Origin: Bog-756 sp963727075
GTDB lineage: Bacteria > Actinomycetota > Acidimicrobiia > Acidimicrobiales > RAAP-2
NCBI GenBank assembly: GCA_963727075.1
Contig: CAVSET010000006.1
Span: forward strand, 1,736,001 to 1,800,000
Reading direction: 5' to 3'
DNA length: 64,000 bases
Position 1 is the stretch's first letter. Every line of letters begins with the position of its first letter. The notes under the pieces were generated by a model. The model made no database searches, was not told where the DNA came from, and was given only the letters and a program-made list of their open reading frames with translations. The translations under genes were made by a program, and so were the position numbers. Shown here in pieces: positions 47,016-56,317 of this stretch.

Positions 47016-47604
47016 GGTCTCAGCCCACTACAAGCGTTGCTGTCCAAGCAAGGAGACGCCGGGGACATCAGCTGCTCGGTAGGTGGCCCGACGGAGCCGA
47101 GGTGCTGGACAGAGCCCAGCCATGGACCTGGCAGGTCGAATCGATGCCAGAGCACCGACACCCGGCCCGAGACACCACTCGATCGAAGACAGCCGGTCGG
47201 AACTGCGCTCGCGGCATCCGGATGCACTGAGTAACCACCGAGTGCTGGCCCGCGGAACGATACTGCCTCTGGGATTGGGCCAGCACTCAGTGGTATCCGG
47301 TACTACGGGCCAGGGCCCGGTCGAAGATTGGACTACTGGCGGAGCAGGACGTCGAGGACCTTGTTGAGCACGGGGTCGTATCCATGGGGGCACGCCGGCT
47401 CGCACGAGGCGTGTATGCGTGTGGTGGCGAATACTCCGCCTTGCCGAAGTGGTTCACCGTCCTCGCCTTCGAGATCCGGCCAGCAGACCGCGTTGGGGTG
47501 ATCTGCTTGTGCACGCCGAGCAGGTCGCGGCCGGTCAAGACGATGAGCAGGTCGAGCACGGTCAACTGGTAGCGATGAATCAGCTGGTAGCGATGAAGAG
47601 GTGT
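47016..47604. other. 589 bp without a supportable gene
   Basis: Several short open frames on both strands but none with a family likeness or good ribosome site. A 17-bp direct repeat (CTGGTAGCGATGAA unit, twice) lies at about 47565-47597 beside the repeat-protein stop. The region may be remnant DNA. Confidence 0.45.
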
Positions 47605-49629
47605 TCAGGTCGCCGCCATTCCCGCCATCGGGGCATTGATGGGCTGACCGCCCATGCTTCCGGAGTAGCCCGCATTGCCGAAGGAGAAGATGCCACCGTC
47701 CGAGGCGACCAGCCAATAGCCTCCGCTGTCGGGTGTCGATGCCAAACCGACGATCGGCTTGTTGAGCGGCTGTCCGCCCATGCTGCCGGAGTAGCCGGCG
47801 TCACCGAAGGAGAAGATGCCGCCATCGGAGGCGACCAGCCAATAGCCTCCGCCGTCGGTCGTGGACGCCATGCCGACCACCGGCTGGTTCAGACGGATGG
47901 CGCCGGTGGAACCGAAGAAGTGGGCGTCTCCGAAGGAGAAGATGCCGCCGTCCGAGGCGACCAGCCAATAGCCACCGCTGATGGGTGTTGGCGCCATGCC
48001 GACGATCGGTTGGTTCAGATGGACGGCGCCGGTGGAACCGAAGAAGTGGGCGTCTCCGAAGGAGAAGATGCCGCCGTCCGAGGCGACCAGCCAATAGCCT
48101 CCGCCATCGAACGTTGACGCCATGCCCACGATGGGTCTGTTGAGGGGATGGCCGCCCATGCTGCCATAGAACCCTGCGTTGCCGAAGGAGAAGATGCCGC
48201 CGTCGGAGGCGACCAGCCAATAGCCTCCGCCGTCGGGTGTTGCTGCCATGCCCACGATGGGTTTGTTGAGGGGATGGCCGCCCATGCTGCCATAGAACCC
48301 TGCGGTGCCGAAGGCGAAGATGCCGCCGTCGGTCGCCACAGTCCAGTAACGCGGGGCCGGATCAACTCCCAGACTGACTTGGGTGGTATGGGTCGCATTC
48401 GGTCCTGTCGCGGTGACGGAGACGGCGTAGTCGTCACCTACCGGTGTCGAGGCTGAGGTTCTGATCGTCATCGTCGAGGTTGCTCCGGCCACGATGGAGC
48501 TCGGATTGAAGGAAGCGGTCGTTCCCGAGGGAAGCCCCGTCGCGCTCAACGAGACCGTCTGTGCCGAGCCGTTAGTGACGGCCGAGGTGATGGTCGTCGA
48601 CCCACTCTGCCCTTGGGAAACAGTGAAGCTGCCCGGACTGGAGCCGAGTGTGAAGTCATTGCCGGCGACCACGGTGAGACTCAATGACTTCGTATAGGTC
48701 GTAGAGGTTCCCGTCCCCTTGAGGTTGATGGTGTAGGTCCCGGTCGGCGTCGACGCCGATGTGGAGATGTTCATAGTGGTGCCTTGTCCAGAATTGATCG
48801 GGTTGGGACTGAACGAAGCGGTAGCTCCGGACGGAAGGCCGCTCGCGCTCAAGGTGACGCTCTGCGACGAGCCACTGGTGACTTGGGTGCTGATGGAGGT
48901 CGAAGCGTGCTGTCCCTGCATCACGCTGACACTGCCTGGGCTGGCGTTCATCGTGAAGTAGTCCGCCGGCGGCGGACTCCCCGGATTGAAGTTGATATCG
49001 AGCACGGGATGCAGTTCGACCTTGTTCGGCGCAACGTTCGATGTCAGGGTGTTGTCGTCGAAGAAGCCAACACCCTTGATCGCAACTGTGGCCCCGATTG
49101 CCCCGGCCGCGTTGGCCGAGAACACGTTGCGAGCGTTGGCGGCCATGGCAGCGAACGGGCTGGAGCTGGGTACGCAGGCGGGATCCGGAATCTCAGTGAT
49201 CATCACATTGCTCGAGGAGTTGTCCTGAATCACCACGTGATAGTCGTTGTCGTGCTGCAGGGCGTAGTCGACGATCGTCCCGGTGATCTCGTACTGGGTG
49301 AGCTCGGTCGGTGACAAGCGGGAGTTGTCCGGCAGGTTGGAGTGTGCGGGAAGGCTGGTGAGAAAGCCAACGGTGGTCGGCGTCACTGACCCCAGGTTCA
49401 CTTGACTGGCTTGCGGGTCCTGGCCGGTCTTCACGTCCCACCGGTAGCCGCTGCAGTACGACGGACCGTAGGCCGCGGCCGGTTGTACCCCAGCGACCGA
49501 CACCAACAGCGTCCCGAGCAACACCCCGACTCCCAGTCCGACGAGCGCCCGTGACCGTGTCACCGCTAGCACTCGGCTGGAGAACGCTCTGTGGGCTCCG
49601 AAGCTGTGCATGCTCAGCACCCCTCTCAT
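47605..49629 (-). CDS. Secreted multidomain protein with Ig-like modules and six 42-residue repeats
   Basis: 674 aa in one intact frame. Signal peptide near residues 25-52 (GVGVLLGTLLVSVAGVQPAAA), an N-terminal domain with YCSGYRWDVKTG and EITGTIVDYALQHDNDYHVVIQD, two Ig-like modules (MNASPGSVSVMQGQ and LGSSPGSFTVSQGQ, each ending in a SVTVT-type strand), then six repeats to the end. All parts are extracellular. The Ig modules act as a stalk that presents the repeats. The N-terminal domain is unfamiliar. No anchor motif, so it is released or held by the repeats. Confidence 0.85.
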   Translation of the reverse strand: MRGVLSMHSFGAHRAFSSRVLAVTRSRALVGLGVGVLLGTLLVSVAGVQPAAAYGPSYCSGYRWDVKTGQDPQASQVNLGSVTPTTVGFLTSLPAHSNLPDNSRLSPTELTQYEITGTIVDYALQHDNDYHVVIQDNSSSNVMITEIPDPACVPSSSPFAAMAANARNVFSANAAGAIGATVAIKGVGFFDDNTLTSNVAPNKVELHPVLDINFNPGSPPPADYFTMNASPGSVSVMQGQHASTSISTQVTSGSSQSVTLSASGLPSGATASFSPNPINSGQGTTMNISTSASTPTGTYTINLKGTGTSTTYTKSLSLTVVAGNDFTLGSSPGSFTVSQGQSGSTTITSAVTNGSAQTVSLSATGLPSGTTASFNPSSIVAGATSTMTIRTSASTPVGDDYAVSVTATGPNATHTTQVSLGVDPAPRYWTVATDGGIFAFGTAGFYGSMGGHPLNKPIVGMAATPDGGGYWLVASDGGIFSFGNAGFYGSMGGHPLNRPIVGMASTFDGGGYWLVASDGGIFSFGDAHFFGSTGAVHLNQPIVGMAPTPISGGYWLVASDGGIFSFGDAHFFGSTGAIRLNQPVVGMASTTDGGGYWLVASDGGIFSFGDAGYSGSMGGQPLNKPIVGLASTPDSGGYWLVASDGGIFSFGNAGYSGSMGGQPINAPMAGMAAT
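47608..48348 (-). repeat. Six 42-residue surface repeats (third protein)
   Basis: Repeat start pattern YWLVASDGGIFSFG, then GSMGG or GSTGA, then LN-x-P-I/V-V-G-M. The last unit is short (37 residues). Units 2 and 3, and 5 and 6, are closest pairs. All units are in frame here, unlike the other two proteins. Confidence 0.9.
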
Positions 49630-49738
49630 CCTCAGTGTGTGAGGACCTCGTCTTGCCCCCGTCTCTGCTCGCCCCTCTGCTACTGCATCTGTCCCGGCCC
49701 GATCCTGTCAAGGGTTCACACAGAGCGTGAGAATCCCA

Positions 49739-50402
49739 CTACCTCTGGTGACAAGTGCTTCGAAGGGGACCGGTGAGGGCGCTCGAAACGTCATCCTCTA
49801 GAGAACCGGGTGCCATACCGAGGATGGGCCAATGACGCGTTCCGCAGCCCCATGCTCTTTTCCAGTCACGAGGCGATGGCATTCCGTGGCCATGGTCCGC
49901 CATGGGGATCGGGACAGATCCAGTCCATCTGCGGCCTGGGCGAGTGAGCTCGCCGCCCAGCGTGGCCGTCGTCTGCCCAGTTTCGACATAGAGCGCTGTG
50001 TTAGCACCAGCATCGCCACCCGTGAAGTCACCCGTAACCGAGGCGGTGCCCGCAGTCACGGCGAAGGATGCAAAGCCGTCAGACGGGGTTCCCCCGGTCA
50101 CTTGTGTCAGAGTGACTGTGCTCATCTTGGAGGTCAGCTTCACGTTGGCTGCCCCACTTGATTTTGACCTGACCCGTAACGGAGGTTGTTCCTGCCAGCG
50201 CCGTCGCATTGTTGGTGGGAGCGTGAAGGACGCCGGCACCCTTGCCCGACGTAATGGTCACACCGCCCACACCTGACACCGTGCAACCACTCAGTACGAG
50301 CTTGAGGTTGATGTTCTCCGGGCTGGTTCCCCCGAGCTTGAGCGCAGGGGCAAACTTCGCCTGCCCGGACACATTCGTACAAGTGACGGGGCCATTGCTC
50401 AC
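49739..50402 (-). pseudogene. Remnant of a secreted beta-rich protein
   Basis: Two frames join near 50153 (VTGQVKIKWG then AANVKLTSKMSTV). The Thr/Val/Gly alternation (INLKLVLSGCTVSGVGGVTITSG, SVTGDFTGGDAGANTALYV) resembles an actinobacterial exported protein family. The first codon is a GTG in mid-domain and no signal peptide is present, so the N-terminus is missing. The C-terminus past GGELT is also unclear. Confidence 0.45.
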
Positions 50403-50536
50403 GTCGACCCTGAGTTTGGTTAACGGCGGTTGTGACTGATCATGCTGTCAGCCCGCCATCGGCGAAGGCGAACCCGAACTCGAACTCGACGGGGTGAGCT
50501 TGCCGAGCGCCCGTAGACGACGCCGCGGTTGTAGGT

Positions 50537-51256
50537 GTGCTCGGAAGTGCCGTGTTCGAGTATTCGGGATTCCCTCTGCTTCCTCCGAGTCCCACACTGG
50601 GGCTTTCGACGTCGACGACGGTTCCCAACCAGACGGTCTCCGCCAGTGATGCGGCCGGGGCGACCAGTTTCTGGTGGGTGTCCACCTTGGCGGCTCCGCA
50701 GGCTGGTCTCGGTGGTGGTGCTAGTTCGGGTCCGACGGTGACCGTCACCTTGGTGGACCCGAAGGGCAACAAGGTTGCGGTTCCCTCAACCGTCCAGGTG
50801 GCACCGGCAACCTACGACGGGACTACATTCTTCCCACCTGTCCTGTCTGGGGGATTCAAGGTTCCATCGACAGTGGCGGGACCTGAGACCGTCAATGTTC
50901 AGGTAAGCAGCACCCTCGAAGGGTTGCCGTTGGCCAACAGCGCCTCGGCCCCCCTCTTTGTCAACAATCCACCCACGACGAGCATCCTGGCTCCGTCCAA
51001 TGGGGCCAAGCTGTCGAAGACCACCACGTTGGACGCCTCGGCCACGAATGCCGAACGTGTCCAGTTTGTTCTGTTCGGCGGTCCGTATTTCGGCCAGCTA
51101 ATCGGTGCTGCCACGCCGACACTCTTCGGGTGGGTGTTCAGCTGGAACACCAAGACGGTCCCCAACGGCTCGTACCTTCTCTTCTCTCAAGCCTTCAACG
51201 CCAGTGGGAGTGGAGTCAGCGCACCGACGAAGATCACCGTGAAGAACCGACGATAG
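50537..51256 (+). CDS. Ig-like domain protein, apparently N-terminally truncated
   Basis: 239 aa. The C-terminal 85 residues (NNPPTTSILAPSNGAKLSKTTTLDASATN ... APTKITVKNRR) fit a bacterial Ig-like domain, and the N-terminal half is Thr/Ser/Gly-rich like cell-surface linkers. No signal peptide exists in this frame (GTG at 50537), so the original start was probably lost or displaced. It is one of several partial secreted proteins here. Confidence 0.55.
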   Translation: MLGSAVFEYSGFPLLPPSPTLGLSTSTTVPNQTVSASDAAGATSFWWVSTLAAPQAGLGGGASSGPTVTVTLVDPKGNKVAVPSTVQVAPATYDGTTFFPPVLSGGFKVPSTVAGPETVNVQVSSTLEGLPLANSASAPLFVNNPPTTSILAPSNGAKLSKTTTLDASATNAERVQFVLFGGPYFGQLIGAATPTLFGWVFSWNTKTVPNGSYLLFSQAFNASGSGVSAPTKITVKNRR

Positions 51257-51426
51257 GGGCGTTCGCCACACCAGACCCGGTGGGTCGGTCGATGGGCGGG
51301 CCGGCACCGCCCACCCTGTTGGTCACCGTCGACAGCGGACGTTGAGCGGGTGCGGACGGGGTCGGTCGGAGGGCATCAGCGTCGGACGTCCGAGCGCGGT
51401 GGCGCTGTGTCTGGCATTGTGTCCCG

Positions 51427-51515
51427 GTGACGTGCCACCAGCTCGTGTCCGACCTCGCACAAGCTGTGGAGGCAATCGGCGCAGCCATCATGGTCCTCGA
51501 CGAAGCGTGGAGGGG
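51427..51515 (+). pseudogene. Truncated DUF1622 gene fragment
   Basis: GTG at 51427 starts MTCHQLVSDLAQAVEAIGAAIM, matching the first ~30 residues of the intact DUF1622 protein, then diverges at the next helix. The ~90 bp upstream also match the intact gene's leader, so it is a duplicated segment cut off inside the first helix. Confidence 0.75.
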
Positions 51516-51539
51516 CGCTCGTCCCGGGAGGAGTCAGCG

Positions 51540-52016
51540 ATGAGCACCGCGGCACCGCGACCTCCGAAGCACCCGCCGCCGTGGTTCGTGCACGCAGCCT
51601 GGCGCGCTCATCGAGCGCTCTACCGACTCAGTGGCGGTCGCTTCCTGTGGACCACGTCGAACAAGCGCGGCTGGGGTGCGCTTCGTCTCACGACCATCGG
51701 ACGGAGGTCCGAGCAAGAGCGCAGCGTCATCATCGGCTACCTCGAAGATGGCCCAAACCTCATCTCGATCGCGATGAACGGCTGGGACGAGGGTCATCCC
51801 TCGTGGTGGCTCAACTTGGAGGCACACCCCGACGCCGTCGTTCGACTGACCGACCAGCAACCTCGCCCGGTGCGGGCGCGCCTGGCCTCGGGGCAAGAAC
51901 GTGATCGGCTGTGGCAACGCTGGGTCGCGGTCGATCCACGGCTCGACGCGTATGCCGGCCGGCGGTCGACCGAGACGCCCGTGATTGTCCTCGAACCGTG
52001 CGACGGGACCGCTTGA
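51540..52016 (+). CDS. DDN-type (deazaflavin-dependent nitroreductase family) protein
   Basis: 158 aa. RFLWTTSNKRGWGALRLTTIGRRSEQERSVIIGYLEDG and SWWLNLEAHPDAVVRL are the hallmark strands of the DUF385/DDN family. It binds F420 and reduces quinones or nitro compounds. ATG at 51540 lies behind GGGAGGAGTC, 24 bp after the DUF1622 fragment. It may share a promoter with that relic. Confidence 0.85.
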   Translation: MSTAAPRPPKHPPPWFVHAAWRAHRALYRLSGGRFLWTTSNKRGWGALRLTTIGRRSEQERSVIIGYLEDGPNLISIAMNGWDEGHPSWWLNLEAHPDAVVRLTDQQPRPVRARLASGQERDRLWQRWVAVDPRLDAYAGRRSTETPVIVLEPCDGTA

Positions 52017-52282
52017 CACCAGACAACGACCGCTGTGGTTGACAGATAGACGAAGCAATCCGTCAAGGCAGCCCCAGTACATATGTGCCGATTCCTTCGT
52101 GCTGACCCTGTTCGGTGTCTACAAGCACGGTTCGGCGCTTTCTGGCCTGCTGTCACTGCCGGAGATCGCGTGGGAGCTACTCTCGGCATCGCCAGAGCAG
52201 AAATGGCAAGGGCCGTTCTTCAGGGCACCGCCATGAAGGGTTGCCCAGTCTGCTTTGGGCCGGCGGGAACGAAGGTCACGCC
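52017..52282. other. Non-coding stretch before the NTPase relic
   Basis: No gene supported. It carries the remains of a leader with AGCACGG and GGGAGC patches. Confidence 0.3.
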
Positions 52283-53382
52283 ATGACCGACGGCATGGCC
52301 AAGGTCGTCGACCTCTTCCAGTGGACCATGTGGCTCCCCGATCCGGGAGTCGTCTATCTGGTTCTTGCCACCGTGGCGGCAACCCGTCTCCCAGGGGACC
52401 CAGTATGGCTCCTCCTCATCGGGCCACCCTCCAGTGGAAAGACCGAGGCGCTCGACGCCCTCTCGGACCTTCCGGAAGCCCATTTCGCGTCGATACTCAC
52501 CGAGGCGGGGTTGCTCAGCGGGTCCCCGACCCCGGACGAGAACGCGACCGGCGGCCTGCTCAAGTTACTGGGAGAGCGGGGTCTCATCGTCGCCCCCGAC
52601 TTCGGCACCCTCCTCAACGAGCACAGATCCACCCGCAACCGGATCTTCGCCTGCCTACGGGAAGTCTTCGACGGACAGTTCATCCGGTGGATAGGCACCA
52701 AGGGAGGTCGCAACTAGTGTGGCAGGGCGCCAGACCGGCTTCCTCGGCGCGTGTGCCGAGGCAGTGGACTCGCCCTCGATCGATCTCGGCCTACTGGTGA
52801 GCGGTTCTCCTACTACCGGATGCCGTCCGTTTCCCCCGCGGATGAGTACATGGCCTGCGTCGTGGCCAGTGAGAATGCCAGACGCCAACCCGAGATTCGA
52901 AGGGCACGGGCAGCGGCCGTCACATCTCTCTTCGAGGGCCTAGCCATACGCAGCGCGCTGCCCCCGCTGTCGGAGGACGAGGAGTCACGACTGGTCACCC
53001 TGGCCGGGATCGGCGCCCGGTGCCGGTCCTCGGTGGTGCGCGAGGGCTACTCACGGGAGATCGAGCTGGTACCCGGGCACGAGCGGTCGCCGCGTCTCTT
53101 TGCCCAACTGAGCCAGCTCCACGCCGGTCGTGGTCATCGGTACGCCGTCGGAAGAGGTCTGGCGACTGCTGGCCAAAGTGGCCCTCGACGGGGTGCACCC
53201 TGGTAGGCGGGCAGTGCTCGACTACTGATGGGCCACCCAGGGACGCATGCCACGGCATCCATTGCTGGTCACTGCCGGTTGACTGTCACCCCTACCCGGC
53301 GGCACCTCCAGGACCTGTGTGCCCACGGCGTACTCGATCTCGGAGGGGATTACCCCGAACACTGGGTTGTCTCCGAATAGTT
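52283..53382 (+). pseudogene. P-loop NTPase with C-terminal winged helix, decayed
   Basis: The intact start reads LVLATVAATRLPGDPVWLLLIGPPSSGKTEAL (Walker A GPPSSGKT), VAPDFGTLLNEHRSTRNRI (a sensor-like Asp region) and LREVFDGQFIRWIG. Later frames give GRQTGFLGACAEAVDSPS, GERFSYYRMPSVSPADEY, VVVIGTPSEEVWRLLAKVAL and finally LTVTPTRRHLQDLCAHGV, a winged helix. At least five breaks occur (near 52715, 52728, 52796, 53125, 53227), four of them one-base losses. The architecture matches NTPase-wHTH proteins often carried by mobile elements or called ArsR-type. Confidence 0.65.
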
Positions 53383-53442
53383 GCGTGAGGTGTGGTGCGG
53401 AGTATGTGGTGCAGCGCCCAGTGCGGGGTCATGAAGCACCAA

Positions 53443-53934
53443 CTATCCAAGGCCACAGATGAGGGCCGAGTAGGCGTCGGTCCTTCTATATGGCACATTT
53501 TCCAGAGCTAGGAAGGATCTCACCTTCGGCTGCGAGCGACCAGGAGGCCGACAGGCTCGACGACAATCTCGTCCCGGTGTACCGAGTCCGTGCTCCATGT
53601 CGTCGACGATCTCGGAGACAGCCTCCGCTAGACCCTTCGCATGCTTGTGCCGTACTCGCCTCTTCCTCATCCGTTGGCCGCCAAGCCCAAATCGTTCACG
53701 CTGCCCGAGTTGGATAGCAGTGCTTTCATCAGCCCATTCGTTGTGGCATTGTCGACAACGCCATCTCAAGCCACCCATGTTGGAGCCGGGGGTACGTACG
53801 ATCAAGACCGGGGCATCCCCCGACCAGCACTTGGTGCAAATCTCGGTCGCATCGATCGAATCCGGCTCCGACCCAATGTCGGTGCAACAGTTGGCTTGAT
53901 CAGCACGGCAGCCAGCACCTTTTGTCGCTCCCAT
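53443..53934 (-). CDS. Small zinc-ribbon protein
   Basis: 163 aa. ICTKCWSGDAPVLIVRTPGSNM and GLRWRCRQCHNEWADE hold two CxxC pairs about 30 residues apart, a treble-clef or ribbon zinc site. An N-terminal Cys-rich segment (GCRADQANCC) and a basic middle (RMRKRRVRHKHAKG) follow. A related ribbon lies at 58056-58301. AAAGGGGGAC precedes the ATG. The C-terminal 40 residues are low-complexity. Confidence 0.6.
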   Translation of the reverse strand: MGATKGAGCRADQANCCTDIGSEPDSIDATEICTKCWSGDAPVLIVRTPGSNMGGLRWRCRQCHNEWADESTAIQLGQRERFGLGGQRMRKRRVRHKHAKGLAEAVSEIVDDMEHGLGTPGRDCRRACRPPGRSQPKVRSFLALENVPYRRTDAYSALICGLG

Positions 53935-54975
53935 CCCAAGTCCCCCTTTCCGCAGTCGCCACCTAGGTGCACCCCATCGAGTTCACGTTGGTGACATACC
54001 GTAATTCTCCGCCATTTCCCGATCGGCAGCGTTGGAATGCGAAGGGTCCAGTCGACGATACCGCCAGCAATCTCGGACAGCGGCGGGCTACGACGACCAA
54101 TACGCGAGTAGCGGCCAGTGACGACGTCGACGATGTTCTCCAAGGCCTCGGAACCTGGCACAAAAGTAGCTGGAGTGTGCCATCACTTCTACGTGATTTG
54201 GTGCGTTGGTACGCATCCGGGTCCCCCCGAAGGCGGGTGAGGTCGGTGCTTCCCCGAAAATGCCGAGCTCGGCGACGGTATCCCCGGGAGCGCCCTCGTT
54301 GAAGAAGTGCGACTCCCTCAGATGCATCTGACGGAGACCATCGACGCTCATGCCAGGGCTTCCGGCCACAACGACATCAGTGCAGCACAGACCGCAATCG
54401 GCCAGCGCGGCTCCCGTCACGATCGACCCAAAGCTGTGGGCAACCAATGTGAGAGTCTGGCCATGGCGAAGAGTGAGGGACCGGACGAACACGGCAAGCT
54501 CGTTTCCGGCACCCAACAGGGACTTATCGCATTCGACAGACTCGATGGCAGCGGTTACTAGGTCGCTCGGGTTGTCATAGCCTTTCCATAAGATAACGGC
54601 CGTGGAAGGAGCCGCCTCGAACAGGTTGCTCGACGCCGGAAGCCAATCTTGGAGAAGGTTCTTCTCGTCGCCCACGCCCGGCACCACGATGGCCACATGG
54701 TTGGCGCGATCGAGGTCACCTAAGAGGACTCCATAGTACTTACGCTCAGGCCGGTAGATCAGGAGGAGCCCGTACTCGATGAGTTTCTCGAGCATTGCGA
54801 CCCGCTCGGTATCCCCTGCGTTTCGGGCTGCAATCAAATCCACCTGCGCCGCAACGAGGTTGCCGTCGGCCTCTTTGAACAAATCACGAGGTATTTTGCG
54901 CGGGATCCTACTTTCGAATGAATGCAGTCGCTCCCAACCCGACGAAGCCAATGATCGCCACCGCGACCATGGCAA
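53802..54975 (-). CDS. Alpha/beta hydrolase (DUF1023-like), frameshifted near 54163
   Basis: About 380 aa with an uncertain end. NHVAIVVPGVGDEKNLLQDWLP, LTLVAHSFGSIVTGAAL (nucleophile Ser) and DVVVAGSPGMSVDGL are the family motifs. The chain then jumps from MAHSSYF to VPGSEALENIVDVVTGRYSRI through an extra T in a TTTT run. Its first 20 codons overlap the end of the MFS gene in another frame, and the usual N-terminal domain is short, so the gene may have lost part of it. The 3' end overlaps the zinc-ribbon gene. Confidence 0.6.
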
Positions 54976-56281
54976 GCGCGTAGGACTTGGTAGGCGTGGT
55001 GAGGCCGGAGATCAGAATTGTGCCGGCGATCGCAGTCCCAAGTGACGATCCCAGATTGGAGACGCTGCGTGAGAGGCCGGAGATCTCTCCCTGACGTTGC
55101 TCCGGAAACGCGGATTGAACGATGTTGACCGACGGGGTCAACATCACGCCAAGGCCCAATCCGATGAGCAACAGTCCGGGGGCAAATGCCCAGGCACTGG
55201 GCGAATGTTTCACGATCCCGAGAAGAAAGCCGATACCAGCGATTGTCGTCACGAATCCGGTGAGAATGAGCGATCGCTGTTGGAATCGCTTGGCGAGACG
55301 GCCAGCTGCGAGCGAGGATGCGAGGATGCCAAGGGTGGCTGCGGTGAAGATCACCCCCGTTTGAATGGCGTTGTAGCCCCTGATGACCTGGAGGTAGGCG
55401 GAAACGACAAACGAAGTCCCCATGAGCATCAGCCACTGCACGTTCTGTGTGACGAGACCAAGGTTCGACGTGCGGTTCTGGAAGAGTTTCGTTGACAGTA
55501 ATGCCTCCTTTCCATCACGTTCGCGAGTGCGGATCCAAACAAAGAACCCTCCGATGATGAGCGACCCCACAGCGAGTAGGACCCCTGTGAGTGCGACGTT
55601 CTGGTCGGCCGCAAGGATCCCCATCACGAGGACAACAAGGCCCACTGCAGACAGGAGGGCACCGACGGTGTCGAAGGGGCGTGTGGGATCCGGCGGCACC
55701 GGATCCTTGATGCGGCGACTGAGGATCACGATGATACCAACGACGATGGCTTGAAAGACGAATGCGGCTCGCCAGCTGATCGCCGTTGTGATGAGACCGC
55801 CGATCAAGGGACCCATGGCAGCACCTACGCCACCCATCCCACTGATCACGCCGAACGCCTGCGCCCGCGACTTGAGATCGTGAAACAGCATGGTCGTAAG
55901 GATGTAGACGGGCGGGATCAATAGGGCGGTGCCGACGCCCTCGAGAATCGAGTTGCCCAATATCAGGACACCGAGGTTCGGAGAAACTGCGCTCAGCAGT
56001 GCGCCGACGGCATAGATGGAGAGCCCCAGCGAAAAGCACCGTTTCCGGCCCCAACGATCGGTCAGCTTGCCTCCGGGAATCATGAGAGCCGCCATGACCA
56101 AGAGGAACAGCGTGATCGCCACCTGAACCCCCTGGACCGTGGTGTCTAGGTCGTGGCTGATGTCGTTGATCATCACATTCATGTTCGACCCGGCAAAGCT
56201 GCAGATGAACTGCGCCAGTGCCAATGGAATGAGCATCCGTCGCAATGACGGCGCCTCGGTCAGGCTTTGCGATGGTGCCAT
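54908..56281 (-). CDS. MFS drug:proton antiporter, DHA2-like
   Basis: 457 aa, 14 predicted helices. Motif A is GGKLTDRWGRKRCFSLGL after helix 2, and motif C is VISGMGGVGAAMGPLIGGLI in helix 5, the sign of an antiporter. IRTRERDGKEALLSTKLF is the typical central loop. It likely exports a hydrophobic drug or metabolite. The downstream hydrolase begins inside its last codons, so the two are in one transcript. Confidence 0.9.
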   Translation of the reverse strand: MAPSQSLTEAPSLRRMLIPLALAQFICSFAGSNMNVMINDISHDLDTTVQGVQVAITLFLLVMAALMIPGGKLTDRWGRKRCFSLGLSIYAVGALLSAVSPNLGVLILGNSILEGVGTALLIPPVYILTTMLFHDLKSRAQAFGVISGMGGVGAAMGPLIGGLITTAISWRAAFVFQAIVVGIIVILSRRIKDPVPPDPTRPFDTVGALLSAVGLVVLVMGILAADQNVALTGVLLAVGSLIIGGFFVWIRTRERDGKEALLSTKLFQNRTSNLGLVTQNVQWLMLMGTSFVVSAYLQVIRGYNAIQTGVIFTAATLGILASSLAAGRLAKRFQQRSLILTGFVTTIAGIGFLLGIVKHSPSAWAFAPGLLLIGLGLGVMLTPSVNIVQSAFPEQRQGEISGLSRSVSNLGSSLGTAIAGTILISGLTTPTKSYALAMVAVAIIGFVGLGATAFIRK

Positions 56282-56317
56282 CTAGCTACTCCGCTCGCCC
56301 TCAAGCGCTTTCATCGT

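Noticed and set aside
47016..47604. Several short open frames on both strands
   Set aside because: None has start signals or recognisable sequence; the frames disagree on strand and extent.
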